Positions 27,497 to 35,798 of a DNA stretch of 64,000 nucleotides are shown piece by piece. The translations under genes and the position numbers were made by a program. A model generated the notes under the pieces. The model was not told where the DNA came from. It ran no database searches and saw only the letters and a list, made by a program, of their open reading frames with translations. This DNA comes from Alteromonas sp. BL110 (GTDB taxonomy: Bacteria > Pseudomonadota > Gammaproteobacteria > Enterobacterales > Alteromonadaceae): the NCBI RefSeq assembly GCF_003443615.1, contig NZ_CP031967.1:3410001-3474000 (forward strand), given 5' to 3'. The stretch's first letter is position 1. Each line of letters starts with the position of its first letter.

Positions 27497-28207
27497 ATGA
27501 TTTATAAGGCACAGAGTCCAGCCGGATTCGCCGAAGAATATATTGTTGAATCTATTTGGAGTGGTAGATTTCCACCTGGCACCATTTTGCCTGCAGAGAG
27601 AGAGCTTTCTGAGTTAATTGGTGTAACGCGAACCACTTTGCGAGAAGTATTACAGCGTTTGGCGCGTGATGGCTGGTTGACCATTCAACACGGCAAGCCA
27701 ACCAAGGTAAATAATTTCTGGGAAACGTGCGGTCTGAACATTCTTGAAACTCTTGCTCGCTTGGACCAAGAGGGCATTCCAGAACTTGTCGATAATTTGC
27801 TCGCAGCGCGCACTAATTTAAGTGCGGTTTTCATCAGAGGCGCTATCCGTAACAACCCTCAAGCGTCTGCAGATATTATCGCTCGATACAAAAATGTTGA
27901 ACAAGAAGGCTTAGCGTTTGCGCAGTTTGATTATCAGATGACCCATGACTTAGCGCTGGCCTCTAACAACAACGTGTTTGTTCTGATGATGAATGGCTTT
28001 CGCGGGCTTTACTCGCGAATAGGTGGTTACTTCTTTTCGCATCAGCCGGCACGAGATATCGCCATGAAGTATTACGCAGACTTGCTTGATGCAGCAGAGA
28101 AGGGCGAATACGATAGGGTTCCTGTCGTGGTAAGAAATTACGGTATTGAGAGTGGTAAGGTATGGCAAGCCATTCGTGACGAAATGCCAAAAGATTTAGT
28201 AGATTAA
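27497..28207 (+). CDS. fadR: Fatty acid metabolism regulator FadR
   Basis: A 236-residue GntR-family regulator. An N-terminal winged helix-turn-helix (about residues 10-75, with [24 protein letters not shown]) is joined to an all-helical acyl-CoA-binding domain. In E. coli it represses beta-oxidation genes and activates unsaturated fatty acid synthesis, and long-chain acyl-CoA releases it from DNA. Length is close to E. coli FadR (239) and the nhaB neighbour is conserved. A FadR-like operator over its own promoter suggests autorepression. The fadD gene in this window also carries a site. A terminator follows. Confidence 0.95.
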   Translation: MIYKAQSPAGFAEEYIVESIWSGRFPPGTILPAERELSELIGVTRTTLREVLQRLARDGWLTIQHGKPTKVNNFWETCGLNILETLARLDQEGIPELVDNLLAARTNLSAVFIRGAIRNNPQASADIIARYKNVEQEGLAFAQFDYQMTHDLALASNNNVFVLMMNGFRGLYSRIGGYFFSHQPARDIAMKYYADLLDAAEKGEYDRVPVVVRNYGIESGKVWQAIRDEMPKDLVD

Positions 28208-28560
28208 GGTTAGTGACGTTTAGGTTCAGAAGAACGTAAACCCTGTTCCAAATTCGATAACAAGCGTTCATTTTAAACACCGCATGTTCTTTCGGAATAT
28301 GCGGTGTTTTTGTCTGTACAACCTGCACGATATCTTTCTGTTTGCAAGGCGTTTATATTTTGTAACACTTAATTCCCACCTAGCCTTCATACATATGTCA
28401 TCAACGCTAGAACCACACATTCATTTAGATATACTCGTTATATAAACCAGCGAAGGGCTTTTTGGCGCACACATTCAGGGTTACGGTAGAGTAAAACAGA
28501 ACATTTTTGGGTGGCGACAAAGCAAAAAGCGTGAATAAACGTGGATATAAAGGAAAAATA
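28208..28560. other. Intergenic region between fadR and the S9 peptidase gene
   Basis: About 350 bases. It holds the fadR terminator and, near its end, the ribosome-binding site of the peptidase gene (AAGGA before the ATG at 28561). No other gene or clear operator was seen. Confidence 0.5.
28275..28310 (+). terminator. Rho-independent terminator after fadR
   Basis: An 11-bp stem pairs AAACACCGCAT (28275-28285) with ATGCGGTGTTT (28299-28309), with a further short TTC/GAA pairing inside, and runs into T residues. Confidence 0.9.
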
Positions 28561-30738
28561 ATGAAATTCATATGGATAGCACTTGCTGCAGGCGGGCTGA
28601 TGTCAGGCTGTAGCCTTGAGAACAAAACGGAAAACGTTCAACAAGAGTTAGACAAGACGGCACCATCAGTTATGTTAAATACGAAAGTAAATGCGCCAGT
28701 AGCGAAAAAAGTGCCTTACGAAATGTCGGCGCATGGAGTGACCAGAAACGACAACTATTATTGGATGCGCGATGATTCACGCACCGATAAAGAGATATTG
28801 GCGCACCTAGAGCAGGAAAACAATTACGTAGAAACAGTACTTGCTCCGCTCAAAGAAAACCGTGAGACGCTTTATGGAGAGCTGGTTTCTCGCATAGAGA
28901 AAGACGATTCCACGGTACCAGTGTTCGATAACGGCTATTGGTACTACACACGTTATTCAGGTGAGAACGAGTATCCTGTATATCTAAGAAAGCCTTCGCT
29001 GGATGCTGAGCCGCAAGTTTTGCTTGATGCGAATGTTATGTCTGAAGGGCATGACTATTTTAGTATTGGAAGTTACTCGGTGAGCCGTGACAATACGCTT
29101 ATGGCGTACTCTGAAGACACGCTTAGTCGTCGAATTTATACCGTATACGTAAAAAACCTGAATAGCGGTGAAAAGCTAAACGATGTATTAGAGGGCACGT
29201 CAGGCAGCGCAGTTTGGGCGAACGACAATGAACATTTATTTTACGTGAAAAAAGATCCGCAAACCCTTTTAGGCTATCAAGTGTATCGCCATAAGCTGGG
29301 TACTTCTCAAGAAGACGATGTTTTAGTGTACGAAGAAAGCGACCCTACGTTTTATACTTACATTAGTAAAAGCAAAGACGACAGCGTCATTTACATTCAT
29401 CATTCTAACACTGATAAAACTGGCGTGACTTTGATTGATGCAGGCAATCCTGCGTCTCAATCAGAAGTATTTCTACCTATTAAAGACGGTCAGGAATACA
29501 GCGTAGCAAAAGCAAGTGACGGTTATTACGTTTTAACTAACATCGATGCAAAAAACTTCAAAGTAATGAAGGCGCCGCTAGATGCCACAAGTGACGTGTC
29601 AAAGTGGCAAGAAATAGTCCCACACCGTCCTGAGGTCTTTCTTCAAAGCATTGAGGTGATGAAAAATCACCTAGTAGTGAAAGAGAAAGAAAACGGTATG
29701 CTACGCATGGTTGTGCATAACCTAACGACAAAAGAAGAAAAGGTTATACCAACTCAAGATCCAATCTACGGTGCGTACTTCAATGCAAACCCTGAAATGG
29801 ATACTAACAAGCTTAGAATCTATTACAGCTCGTTAACTACGCCAGGCTCTATCATTGATATCAACCTTGATACGCTTGAAAGTGAAGTAATGAAGCAAAC
29901 CCGTGTATCTGACACATTTGACTCTTCCGCTTATGCATCTGAGAGAGTAATGATTGAAGCGCGCGATGGCGCAATGGTACCGGTTTCATTGGTTTATCGT
30001 AAAGAGAAGTTTAAAAAAGATGGCACTAATCCACTGTATCAATACGCTTATGGCTCGTATGGCGCAACTATTGACCCGACATTTAGAAGCAGCTGGCTTT
30101 CTTTAATTGACCGAGGTTTTGTAGTTGCGATAGCGCACATTCGTGGCGGTCAAATGCTGGGGCGCGAATGGTACGAAGACGGTAAAATGCATCAAAAAAT
30201 GAATACGTTTACGGATTTCATTGACGTATCTAAAGGTTTGGTTGCGAAACAATACACTGATAAAGACCGCGTATTTGCAATGGGCGGCAGCGCAGGTGGA
30301 TTACTAATGGGCGCCGTTGTGAATATGGCCCCTGAGCTATACAAAGGGGTGAGTGCTCACGTGCCCTTTGTTGATGTGGTGACCACTATGAGCGATGAGA
30401 CTATTCCATTGACCACAGGTGAATATACCGAATGGGGTAACCCAGCAAATAAAGATGAGTTTGATTACATGCTGTCATACTCGCCTTACGATCAAGTTGA
30501 AGCTAAAGATTATCCACACATGCTAGTGACTACAGGGTTGCATGATTCGCAAGTTCAATACTTTGAGCCTATGAAGTGGGTTGCGAAACTTAGAGAGTAT
30601 AAAACCGACGATAACTTGCTTCTGTTTAAGACAGACATGGAAGCAGGGCACGGCGGCGCGTCGGGACGCTTCAAGCGTTTTGAATCAACCGCCCTAGAAT
30701 ATGCTTTTGTTTTGCATCTAGCGGGTGTACCTCTTTAA
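28561..30738 (+). CDS. S9A prolyl oligopeptidase/oligopeptidase B, lipoprotein
   Basis: A 725-residue serine peptidase of family S9 that should cleave short peptides, probably after basic residues as in oligopeptidase B. A beta-propeller occupies roughly residues 60-440 and the alpha/beta hydrolase domain follows. The triad is S577 (GGSAGG), D662 (GLHDSQVQY) and H697 (EAGHGG). Unlike classical cytoplasmic oligopeptidase B, it begins with a lipoprotein signal (GLMSGC), so it is exported and anchored in the envelope. The ATG at 28561 with AAGGA upstream is chosen; the earlier in-frame GTG adds only 18 basic residues. It is a single gene with a strong terminator. Confidence 0.9.
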   Translation: MKFIWIALAAGGLMSGCSLENKTENVQQELDKTAPSVMLNTKVNAPVAKKVPYEMSAHGVTRNDNYYWMRDDSRTDKEILAHLEQENNYVETVLAPLKENRETLYGELVSRIEKDDSTVPVFDNGYWYYTRYSGENEYPVYLRKPSLDAEPQVLLDANVMSEGHDYFSIGSYSVSRDNTLMAYSEDTLSRRIYTVYVKNLNSGEKLNDVLEGTSGSAVWANDNEHLFYVKKDPQTLLGYQVYRHKLGTSQEDDVLVYEESDPTFYTYISKSKDDSVIYIHHSNTDKTGVTLIDAGNPASQSEVFLPIKDGQEYSVAKASDGYYVLTNIDAKNFKVMKAPLDATSDVSKWQEIVPHRPEVFLQSIEVMKNHLVVKEKENGMLRMVVHNLTTKEEKVIPTQDPIYGAYFNANPEMDTNKLRIYYSSLTTPGSIIDINLDTLESEVMKQTRVSDTFDSSAYASERVMIEARDGAMVPVSLVYRKEKFKKDGTNPLYQYAYGSYGATIDPTFRSSWLSLIDRGFVVAIAHIRGGQMLGREWYEDGKMHQKMNTFTDFIDVSKGLVAKQYTDKDRVFAMGGSAGGLLMGAVVNMAPELYKGVSAHVPFVDVVTTMSDETIPLTTGEYTEWGNPANKDEFDYMLSYSPYDQVEAKDYPHMLVTTGLHDSQVQYFEPMKWVAKLREYKTDDNLLLFKTDMEAGHGGASGRFKRFESTALEYAFVLHLAGVPL

Positions 30739-30774
30739 TTCGATGCTAATTTTTTGAATTTAGCTTTTGTCTTG

Positions 30775-30810
30775 AAGCCCGAATAAGTCACCACTTTTCG
30801 GGCTTTTTTA
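30775..30810 (+). terminator. Rho-independent terminator after the S9 peptidase
   Basis: AAGCCCGAA (30775-30783) pairs with TTCGGGCTT (30797-30805) and is followed by a T-run. Confidence 0.9.
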
Positions 30811-30908
30811 TTTTTTAGCGTTTTTAGTATGCGGATTCTAATTGTTAAGCGTACAGTTTAACTATGGTGTTGAAACACACTCAAAATTAGCATTCATAGG
30901 AGCTGAAC

Positions 30909-31268
30909 ATGACTACTACTGACACAATTAAAGGCAAAATTAACGAAGCCGAAGAAATGGCGCGTAAAATTTGGTTAGCAGGCTTAGGCGCTTATGGTAA
31001 AAGCGTTGAAGAAGCGCAAGGGCGTTACGAGAAACTAAGCGAAGAAGCGAACAAAATGTTCGACGAGCTAGTGACTAAAGGCGAAACCTTAGAAGACGAT
31101 GCAAAGAGCAAATTTAAATCGACCACTAACGATGTAGAAAATCGTGTAGCTGACGTTCGTAAAAAACTTGGTCTTGATTCTGAACCTGCAGATCAGCGCA
31201 TTGAAGAGCTTTCAGCAAAAATCGATGCCCTTACTGAAGCTGTTGCCAAACTAGCAGCAAGCAAGTAA
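30909..31268 (+). CDS. Phasin-family granule-associated protein
   Basis: A 119-residue, highly charged helical protein of the PhaF/PhaI-type phasin group, which coats polyhydroxyalkanoate granules. The family-like segment ARKIWLAGLGAYGKSVEEAQ (residues 18-37) is followed by a long amphipathic helix and a C-terminal heptad-repeat coiled coil (IEELSAKIDALTEAVAKLAA) for oligomerisation. AGGAGC precedes the ATG. A second phasin-like gene with a histone-H1-like tail follows. No PHA synthase gene lies in the window, so whether this strain makes granules cannot be decided here. Confidence 0.82.
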   Translation: MTTTDTIKGKINEAEEMARKIWLAGLGAYGKSVEEAQGRYEKLSEEANKMFDELVTKGETLEDDAKSKFKSTTNDVENRVADVRKKLGLDSEPADQRIEELSAKIDALTEAVAKLAASK

Positions 31269-31281
31269 AGCGATAGTCTTT

Positions 31282-31307
31282 ATTGGGCACCACATGTTGT
31301 GCCCAAT
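31282..31307 (+). terminator. Stem-loop between the two phasin-type genes
   Basis: A perfect 9-bp stem, ATTGGGCAC (31282-31290) and GTGCCCAAT (31299-31307), encloses 8 bases. Only a short, delayed T-run follows, so partial termination is likely and would separate expression of the two genes. Confidence 0.6.
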
Positions 31308-31479
31308 ACTCAGTTTTCAGCTACTACTTCGCTAAAGAAGGGTGTTAACGGAAATTGCAATTGAGTGGCATGAAAGGCGTGCGTTCAAACTTAAGTCGAG
31401 CGCTTAAACAAAGCTTTGAAACTAAGCTTTAAATATTCCTTACATTGCCATGCTTACAAATCTCCGCATTGGAGGCGTT

Positions 31480-32259
31480 ATGAGCAACAAAAATATTCCC
31501 AATCCAGAAGTTGTGCCTGTTGCCGAAAGAAAAACGACAACACTAAATGGTAGCAACGCTTCACCTTTAAAATCGTCCCCCTTGTTTGGGTGGTTATTCG
31601 CTGGTTCAGATCTATTATCTGAAAAGCTAGATCAAGCTGCAGGTGTAGTCAGCCAGAGAATTGACGATACACACGAGACGATTAATGCAATGCAGGTTAA
31701 AGGCCTAGAAGTGGAAAGTGAACTTAGACGTACACTTAATCCATTCGCTTTAGTCGACACTGCACAAAAACTGGTGGCATCAACGCCGTTATTTTCGGCA
31801 TTATCTGGCGGTCAAAGACGTCAACAAAAAGAGCAGCAACTTGAAATGTTAAGTGCAAAAGTGGATTTGCTCGTCGAGCAGGTAGCCCTTTTAGCTGCAA
31901 AAGAAGCAGCTAAAAAAGCCGAAGCGACAAGTACTGCTAGCAAGGCTACTGCCACTAAAAGAACTGCCTCTAAAACTACAGCAACTAAAAGTGCTTCAAC
32001 GAAGTCGGCTACGACTTCTTCGACGACCACGGGCTCCCGCAAGTCGAGTGCAACCAAATCGGCCGCTACAACGGCCACTGCATCGTCGAGTTCGACTAAA
32101 AAGGCCGCTTCCGGAACAGCAAATAAGCGCACTGCGGCAAAGTCAACGGCAGCAAAGAGCACAGTGCGCAAAACAACGGCTAATACCGAAGTTACACCGG
32201 CCAAAAGCTCGACTAAAAATGCAACGGGTTCGTCTGACACCACAAAGAAAGGCGAGTAA
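31480..32259 (+). CDS. PhaF/AlgP-like protein with lysine-alanine-rich tail
   Basis: A 259-residue protein in two parts. The first 135 residues are helical and end in a coiled-coil segment (LEMLSAKVDLLVEQVALLAAKEAAKKA) like that of the preceding phasin. The remaining 120 or so residues are a low-complexity tail of lysine, alanine, serine and threonine, resembling histone H1 and the tails of Pseudomonas PhaF and AlgP. Such tails bind DNA non-specifically and help distribute PHA granules at division. The ATG at 31480 has GGAGG 4 bases upstream and is chosen over the earlier in-frame ATG at 31450. Confidence 0.75.
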   Translation: MSNKNIPNPEVVPVAERKTTTLNGSNASPLKSSPLFGWLFAGSDLLSEKLDQAAGVVSQRIDDTHETINAMQVKGLEVESELRRTLNPFALVDTAQKLVASTPLFSALSGGQRRQQKEQQLEMLSAKVDLLVEQVALLAAKEAAKKAEATSTASKATATKRTASKTTATKSASTKSATTSSTTTGSRKSSATKSAATTATASSSSTKKAASGTANKRTAAKSTAAKSTVRKTTANTEVTPAKSSTKNATGSSDTTKKGE

Positions 32260-32298
32260 ACGCATTTAATATAGATAAAGGTCATTTTTGGTAATAAT

Positions 32299-32334
32299 AG
32301 CGCCAAATAAATGGATACGCGTATATTTGGCGCT
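32299..32334. terminator. Stem-loop between convergent genes
   Basis: A perfect 11-bp stem, AGCGCCAAATA (32299-32309) and TATTTGGCGCT (32324-32334), with a 14-base loop, lies between the PhaF-like gene and the convergent 188-aa gene. A T-run is lacking on both sides. Confidence 0.55.
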
Positions 32335-32395
32335 GCTTCGTCTAGGCTCGTTTAGATTTCTTTTTGTTTGAGTGTAGAGTTAATTATCTGTGGTG

Positions 32396-32962
32396 TCAGG
32401 CTTCTAAACTATCCACCTCTAATCCAAGAATTTTGGCCAGTATATCTGAGTCATCTTGTATTGCGTAATAATCTCCGTGAAACATTAACGCAATTCTCGT
32501 TTGGTTAGAAGTTAGAATGCTTAGCTCGTGATAAGTTCTTTGCGTACCTGATGTATATATTCGTGTCGTTACTAAAAGAAGCTTTTCAAAAGAATCAAAA
32601 GCAACTGTAGCTTTCGGGTTGTTCAAACTGCCGATGTTTAACACTTTTTCTTTTAGGTCAAAATAAAATGCTCTTCTGCTTCTTCTGCATATAAAAGCTG
32701 TGCCTAAACTAAAGAGTGCCCCTAGTGTAAATACGCCAATGACAAACTCGGTTTTAGAATTAAGGTTGGGTTCCAACTGCCAAACTTTAATTGACATGTA
32801 TATGCATATTGTCCAGCAGAAGAGATGCATTCCCCATTCAAACAAATAGCTTCTAAGGTTTGGAGTAATAGCGACGGCATCTTTATTAATATTTAAATTT
32901 GCGTTGCAAAAACTAGAAGCGGCTAGTTCTCGTGTAATAGTAATTTCGTCATCCGCTTTCAT
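32396..32962 (-). CDS. Hypothetical membrane protein, 188 aa
   Basis: A 188-residue protein with two predicted membrane helices (about residues 43-60 and 72-92), a polar N-terminal cytoplasmic segment and a C-terminal domain of about 95 residues rich in beta strands (KVLNIGSL and ELSILTSNQTRIAL). This layout recalls small PH-like or bPH2-type membrane proteins, but that is only an impression. Codon use and base composition are more AT-rich than in the flanking core genes. AGGGAATTT precedes the ATG on the minus strand. I do not recognise the family. It lies beside the microcin-like gene but on the opposite strand. Confidence 0.68.
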   Translation of the reverse strand: MKADDEITITRELAASSFCNANLNINKDAVAITPNLRSYLFEWGMHLFCWTICIYMSIKVWQLEPNLNSKTEFVIGVFTLGALFSLGTAFICRRSRRAFYFDLKEKVLNIGSLNNPKATVAFDSFEKLLLVTTRIYTSGTQRTYHELSILTSNQTRIALMFHGDYYAIQDDSDILAKILGLEVDSLEA

Positions 32963-33499
32963 ACTTAAATTCCCTTTTGAATAATAAAAACAAGTATAAG
33001 AAATATTAATGCCGTAGGCTACGCATAGAGGTAGTTGTATTTGAGTTTGATTTTACGTCTTTCAGCAAGGCCATTAGAGAAAATATGAAGTGGGTCGTCT
33101 TCGAGATAACTGGCGAATAACCTGACAATGTTAAGAAAGAATATCTTAGAGCAAATTGGCTAGCGTACAGGGCGTGATAAATACTGCCACAAATGTTGTT
33201 AGTTAGAAATTGAGTAATTATATTCAATCCCTTCTGATTATTTTTAGTTATTTAATTCTTACGAGTTAATAATAATTCATCTAAACCACTGTTTTATAGA
33301 GTTTATTTGTGGTTTGGGGGAATTTGATTTAATAATGAAAATACTAAATTATTTAAAGGACGAGCACTAGGGTGTTCGTTAAATTCAGTTATGTAATTAG
33401 TATGAGTTCTGAGTGCGAGCCATCAATATGTAAACTGAAAACTATCAGCGTAAGAGAGTCTAGCGAGCTCTCTAATTATATTTAAATAAGGAATCGAAA
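32963..33499. other. AT-rich intergenic stretch upstream of the microcin-like gene
   Basis: About 540 bases with no supported gene. A 73-codon minus-strand frame (33006-33227) has no good ribosome-binding site and reads as chance or as the remnant of a repeat. Close to the peptide gene, AGAGAG (33453-33458) can pair with CTCTCT (33468-33473) in the probable leader RNA. The stretch should hold promoters for both divergent genes. Confidence 0.45.
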
Positions 33500-33718
33500 A
33501 TGAAAGAAATATGTGAGATGGAAATTGCTCAAGTCAACGGCGGCAATCAATTACTTCTTGGAGTCGGAATTGGTTTAGCAGTAAATTATACATATGAAAG
33601 TATCGGCGGTGCTGCCGGAATTAACCGATATTTCGAAAACTCATGGGCTTCGATGAAGTCTTCTTACGATTACAATGTTAGAAGGTTGCGCAGAACCTTT
33701 GAGTTAAATCGCCCATAA
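33500..33718 (+). CDS. Candidate class II microcin precursor with GG leader
   Basis: A 72-residue peptide with a 15-residue leader, MKEICEMEIAQVNGG, that aligns without gaps to leaders of class II microcins such as microcin V and L (shared features: charged residue 2, E3, I4, E8, V12, G14-G15). Leaders of this kind are cut after the double glycine by C39-peptidase ABC exporters. The mature part would be about 57 residues: a glycine-rich hydrophobic segment (LLLGVGIGLAVNY, then GGAAG) and a basic, aromatic tail. AAGGAA precedes the ATG. A stem-loop and a small membrane protein gene follow. No C39 exporter or accessory gene is in the window, and a signalling rather than toxic role is possible. 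Confidence 0.62.
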   Translation: MKEICEMEIAQVNGGNQLLLGVGIGLAVNYTYESIGGAAGINRYFENSWASMKSSYDYNVRRLRRTFELNRP

Positions 33719-33725
33719 CTTTAGC

Positions 33726-33751
33726 TGGCCTGCTTTTCTAGTAGCAGGCCA
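33726..33751 (+). terminator. Stem-loop between the microcin-like gene and the membrane gene
   Basis: A 9-bp stem, TGGCCTGCT (33726-33734) and AGCAGGCCA (33743-33751), with an 8-base loop, follows the peptide stop by 7 bases. There is no T-run, so partial termination or protection of the upstream mRNA from decay is more likely than full termination. Confidence 0.6.
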
Positions 33752-33769
33752 CAATTACTCGGAACGATA

Positions 33770-34132
33770 ATGAACTACAAAGCATTTTTGGTCGCATGTG
33801 TATGTCTTCCTTGCGCAATATACTCTGACGGTTTTGTTGAGCAATATAGAAGTTCTGTTTCTGAAAACATTCTTTTGAGCACGGCTTTGTACTCAATGCC
33901 TAATTTTATTTCGGTATTTTTTGTTTCTTTGCCATTTATGTTTACTAGATACGCTTTCAAGAAAATATTGCTAGGATTAATTCTTGGTACAATAGTCTAT
34001 GAGTTTATGCAGGCTAAGTTAGACTGGGGAACAACAGACTATATGGATATTGTGTTTACAATCTTGGCTGGTTTGATATTAGTGTTGATATACAAATCGC
34101 TGATATATATGAAAGTATTGCAAAATGAATAG
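33770..34132 (+). CDS. Small membrane protein, possible immunity protein
   Basis: A 120-residue inner-membrane protein with three or four helices (about residues 5-20, 35-58, 65-82 and 92-112). The C-terminal half, YEFMQAKLDWGTTDYMDIVF, resembles the E-x2-Q...D-x2-D pattern of VanZ-like proteins, but the similarity is tentative. It lies 51 bases after the microcin-like gene on the same strand, so it may be the cognate immunity protein; known microcin immunity proteins are small membrane proteins. This role is inference from position only. GGAACGATA precedes the ATG. Base composition is AT-rich like its neighbour. Confidence 0.62.
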   Translation: MNYKAFLVACVCLPCAIYSDGFVEQYRSSVSENILLSTALYSMPNFISVFFVSLPFMFTRYAFKKILLGLILGTIVYEFMQAKLDWGTTDYMDIVFTILAGLILVLIYKSLIYMKVLQNE

Positions 34133-34286
34133 CATTAAAATTTAACCCATTGAGCACGAATTCAACTCTCTATTGCACCGTTTATACTCACAAGTTCAGG
34201 GAGAAGCACTCTCTTTTTAAACTCACGAATGATTAGAGGCTCTCAAAAAAGACCCTAAGCACTGCTTCACTTCTAGTCATTACCCG

Positions 34287-35720
34287 CTAACCGTTCTTCG
34301 CCCACAAATTCTGATGCTTTTTAAAACCGAAGAAATCGTAGGGTTCCCAAAAGCTTGGTACTAAATCATCAATAGCATCTGGCGTGAAATTGCTCGACAG
34401 CTGGCTCATAATTTCGCCTAATCTTTCTTGGCCCACGCGCATTAGCTTTTTTCTGTTCGCAGGGAAATATAGGTTTCTGCCTTTTGGAATGACTTCTTGC
34501 GCACCGCTGGTAATGTACTTTTGGTTCCTTGTTACTACTTTACACAAAGGCTCTGCGGGGTTCGCGGGGTTCAGTCCAATTACTATGGCACATTCATATT
34601 GGTCTTTCTCTTGGCCTTTTTCATTCTCAGGAATATAAGTAACACCAAAGCCTTGTGGGAAGTAGCCCACAAGTTCAACAAAGTCCTGTGCTAATTGCTT
34701 ATTAAGTCCGCCCTTTTTCGAAAGCTGCTCAATTAGTAAATATCCCTTGGGTAAGCTTATTCGTGAGTAGTCTGACTTGGTTGAAAGCACAATGGAAACG
34801 TAAATTTGAGGGATCTTTACAATCTCGCCCAAGCCGGTTTTTGACACAAAGGCGTCTTTAACCAAACTCAGCAAGAATTCGTTAGCCTCTTTGTGAGTTT
34901 GATTGAAACGGTCTCTCTCTTCTTTGTTATTACCAATGTAGTTGGGCTGTCCTAAACCATCGGATAAGTAACGTAACGTAAAGTGATAGTTCAGCTTCAG
35001 TAAGTCTTTTCGCTGTGATTCTTCTAATAAACGAAACTCATCTAGGTCGCCGTTTTCACCTTTTAATATGGTTTGCGCAGCAGGGCTTTGCAAGCCAATG
35101 TCTTGAAGCAAGGCTGCCGTGATAAGAGGGCGGCCTAACTCAGTTTTCCATTTGTCTCGCCAATAGCGGTTTCCGCGAAAGCGAGAGGCGGCTTCGCGGT
35201 ACTTTGATAAATATTTGTGGGCAATTGTGTCGTGTTCTAAAAGTCTATCTACTAAGCGCAACGTTAAAACAGCCTTGTAGAGCGGTTTGAAGCGCATATG
35301 CACACGAGCGAAGTTGCCCTCAGGACCTCGCGTCAGTAACATTATTGTCCCGAGCAGCTTGGCGCTTAGCTGTTGTGTTTCTTGCCAGTTATCGCCTTCA
35401 CAGAGTTCGATAATTTTAGTGCTTACCGCGTCCAAACGCTCTAATCTCGCTAAGCGTTCCTCTTCAAGTTTTTCTGAGCTATTTTGTATTTGTTGGGCAA
35501 GCTGTTCAGCTAATACTTCTTTCTTTTGATTACCTTCTATTCGCTCAAGCTGCGCTTTTAAGTCTTCGATATGCTGCTCAAGAGAAGGGGTGAGGGAAAA
35601 GTAATGACTGGCATCCTCAAAAACCGAACCGTAGCCCGAGTCTTTAGGATAAATCATGTTGATGAGTTGTTTTACCTGCTGGGTAAAAATGCTATCGGGG
35701 TTTTGGCTTTGTGCGCTCAC
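34287..35720 (-). CDS. Conserved hypothetical protein with degenerate HD-like domain
   Basis: A 477-residue cytoplasmic protein. A coiled coil spans about residues 47-100, and the middle holds a helical domain whose segment AALLQDIGL (203-210) looks like the core of an HD-GYP phosphodiesterase with the metal-binding histidine replaced by Q206. The segment ELVGYFPQGFGVTYI followed by AIVIGLNPANP recalls the C-terminal part of HD-GYP proteins. If related, it has probably lost catalysis and may bind a nucleotide or act as a scaffold. This is judged by eye and is uncertain. It lies 78 bases downstream of the patatin gene on the same strand, suggesting co-transcription. Confidence 0.72.
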   Translation of the reverse strand: MSAQSQNPDSIFTQQVKQLINMIYPKDSGYGSVFEDASHYFSLTPSLEQHIEDLKAQLERIEGNQKKEVLAEQLAQQIQNSSEKLEEERLARLERLDAVSTKIIELCEGDNWQETQQLSAKLLGTIMLLTRGPEGNFARVHMRFKPLYKAVLTLRLVDRLLEHDTIAHKYLSKYREAASRFRGNRYWRDKWKTELGRPLITAALLQDIGLQSPAAQTILKGENGDLDEFRLLEESQRKDLLKLNYHFTLRYLSDGLGQPNYIGNNKEERDRFNQTHKEANEFLLSLVKDAFVSKTGLGEIVKIPQIYVSIVLSTKSDYSRISLPKGYLLIEQLSKKGGLNKQLAQDFVELVGYFPQGFGVTYIPENEKGQEKDQYECAIVIGLNPANPAEPLCKVVTRNQKYITSGAQEVIPKGRNLYFPANRKKLMRVGQERLGEIMSQLSSNFTPDAIDDLVPSFWEPYDFFGFKKHQNLWAKNG

Positions 35721-35798
35721 CGTCTTCCTTTCAAATGATGCTGTGAATTGCTATTACTTTGCTATAAGCAGTTCAGGACAGACTAAGCGACACTCGGG

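Noticed and set aside
31821..32306. 161-codon minus-strand frame opposite the PhaF-like gene
   Set aside because: It is the antisense shadow of the lysine-alanine-rich tail, which yields long valine/alanine/leucine-rich frames.
33006..33227. 73-codon minus-strand frame in the AT-rich patch
   Set aside because: No ribosome-binding site and no recognisable domain; it could be a repeat remnant but cannot be supported.
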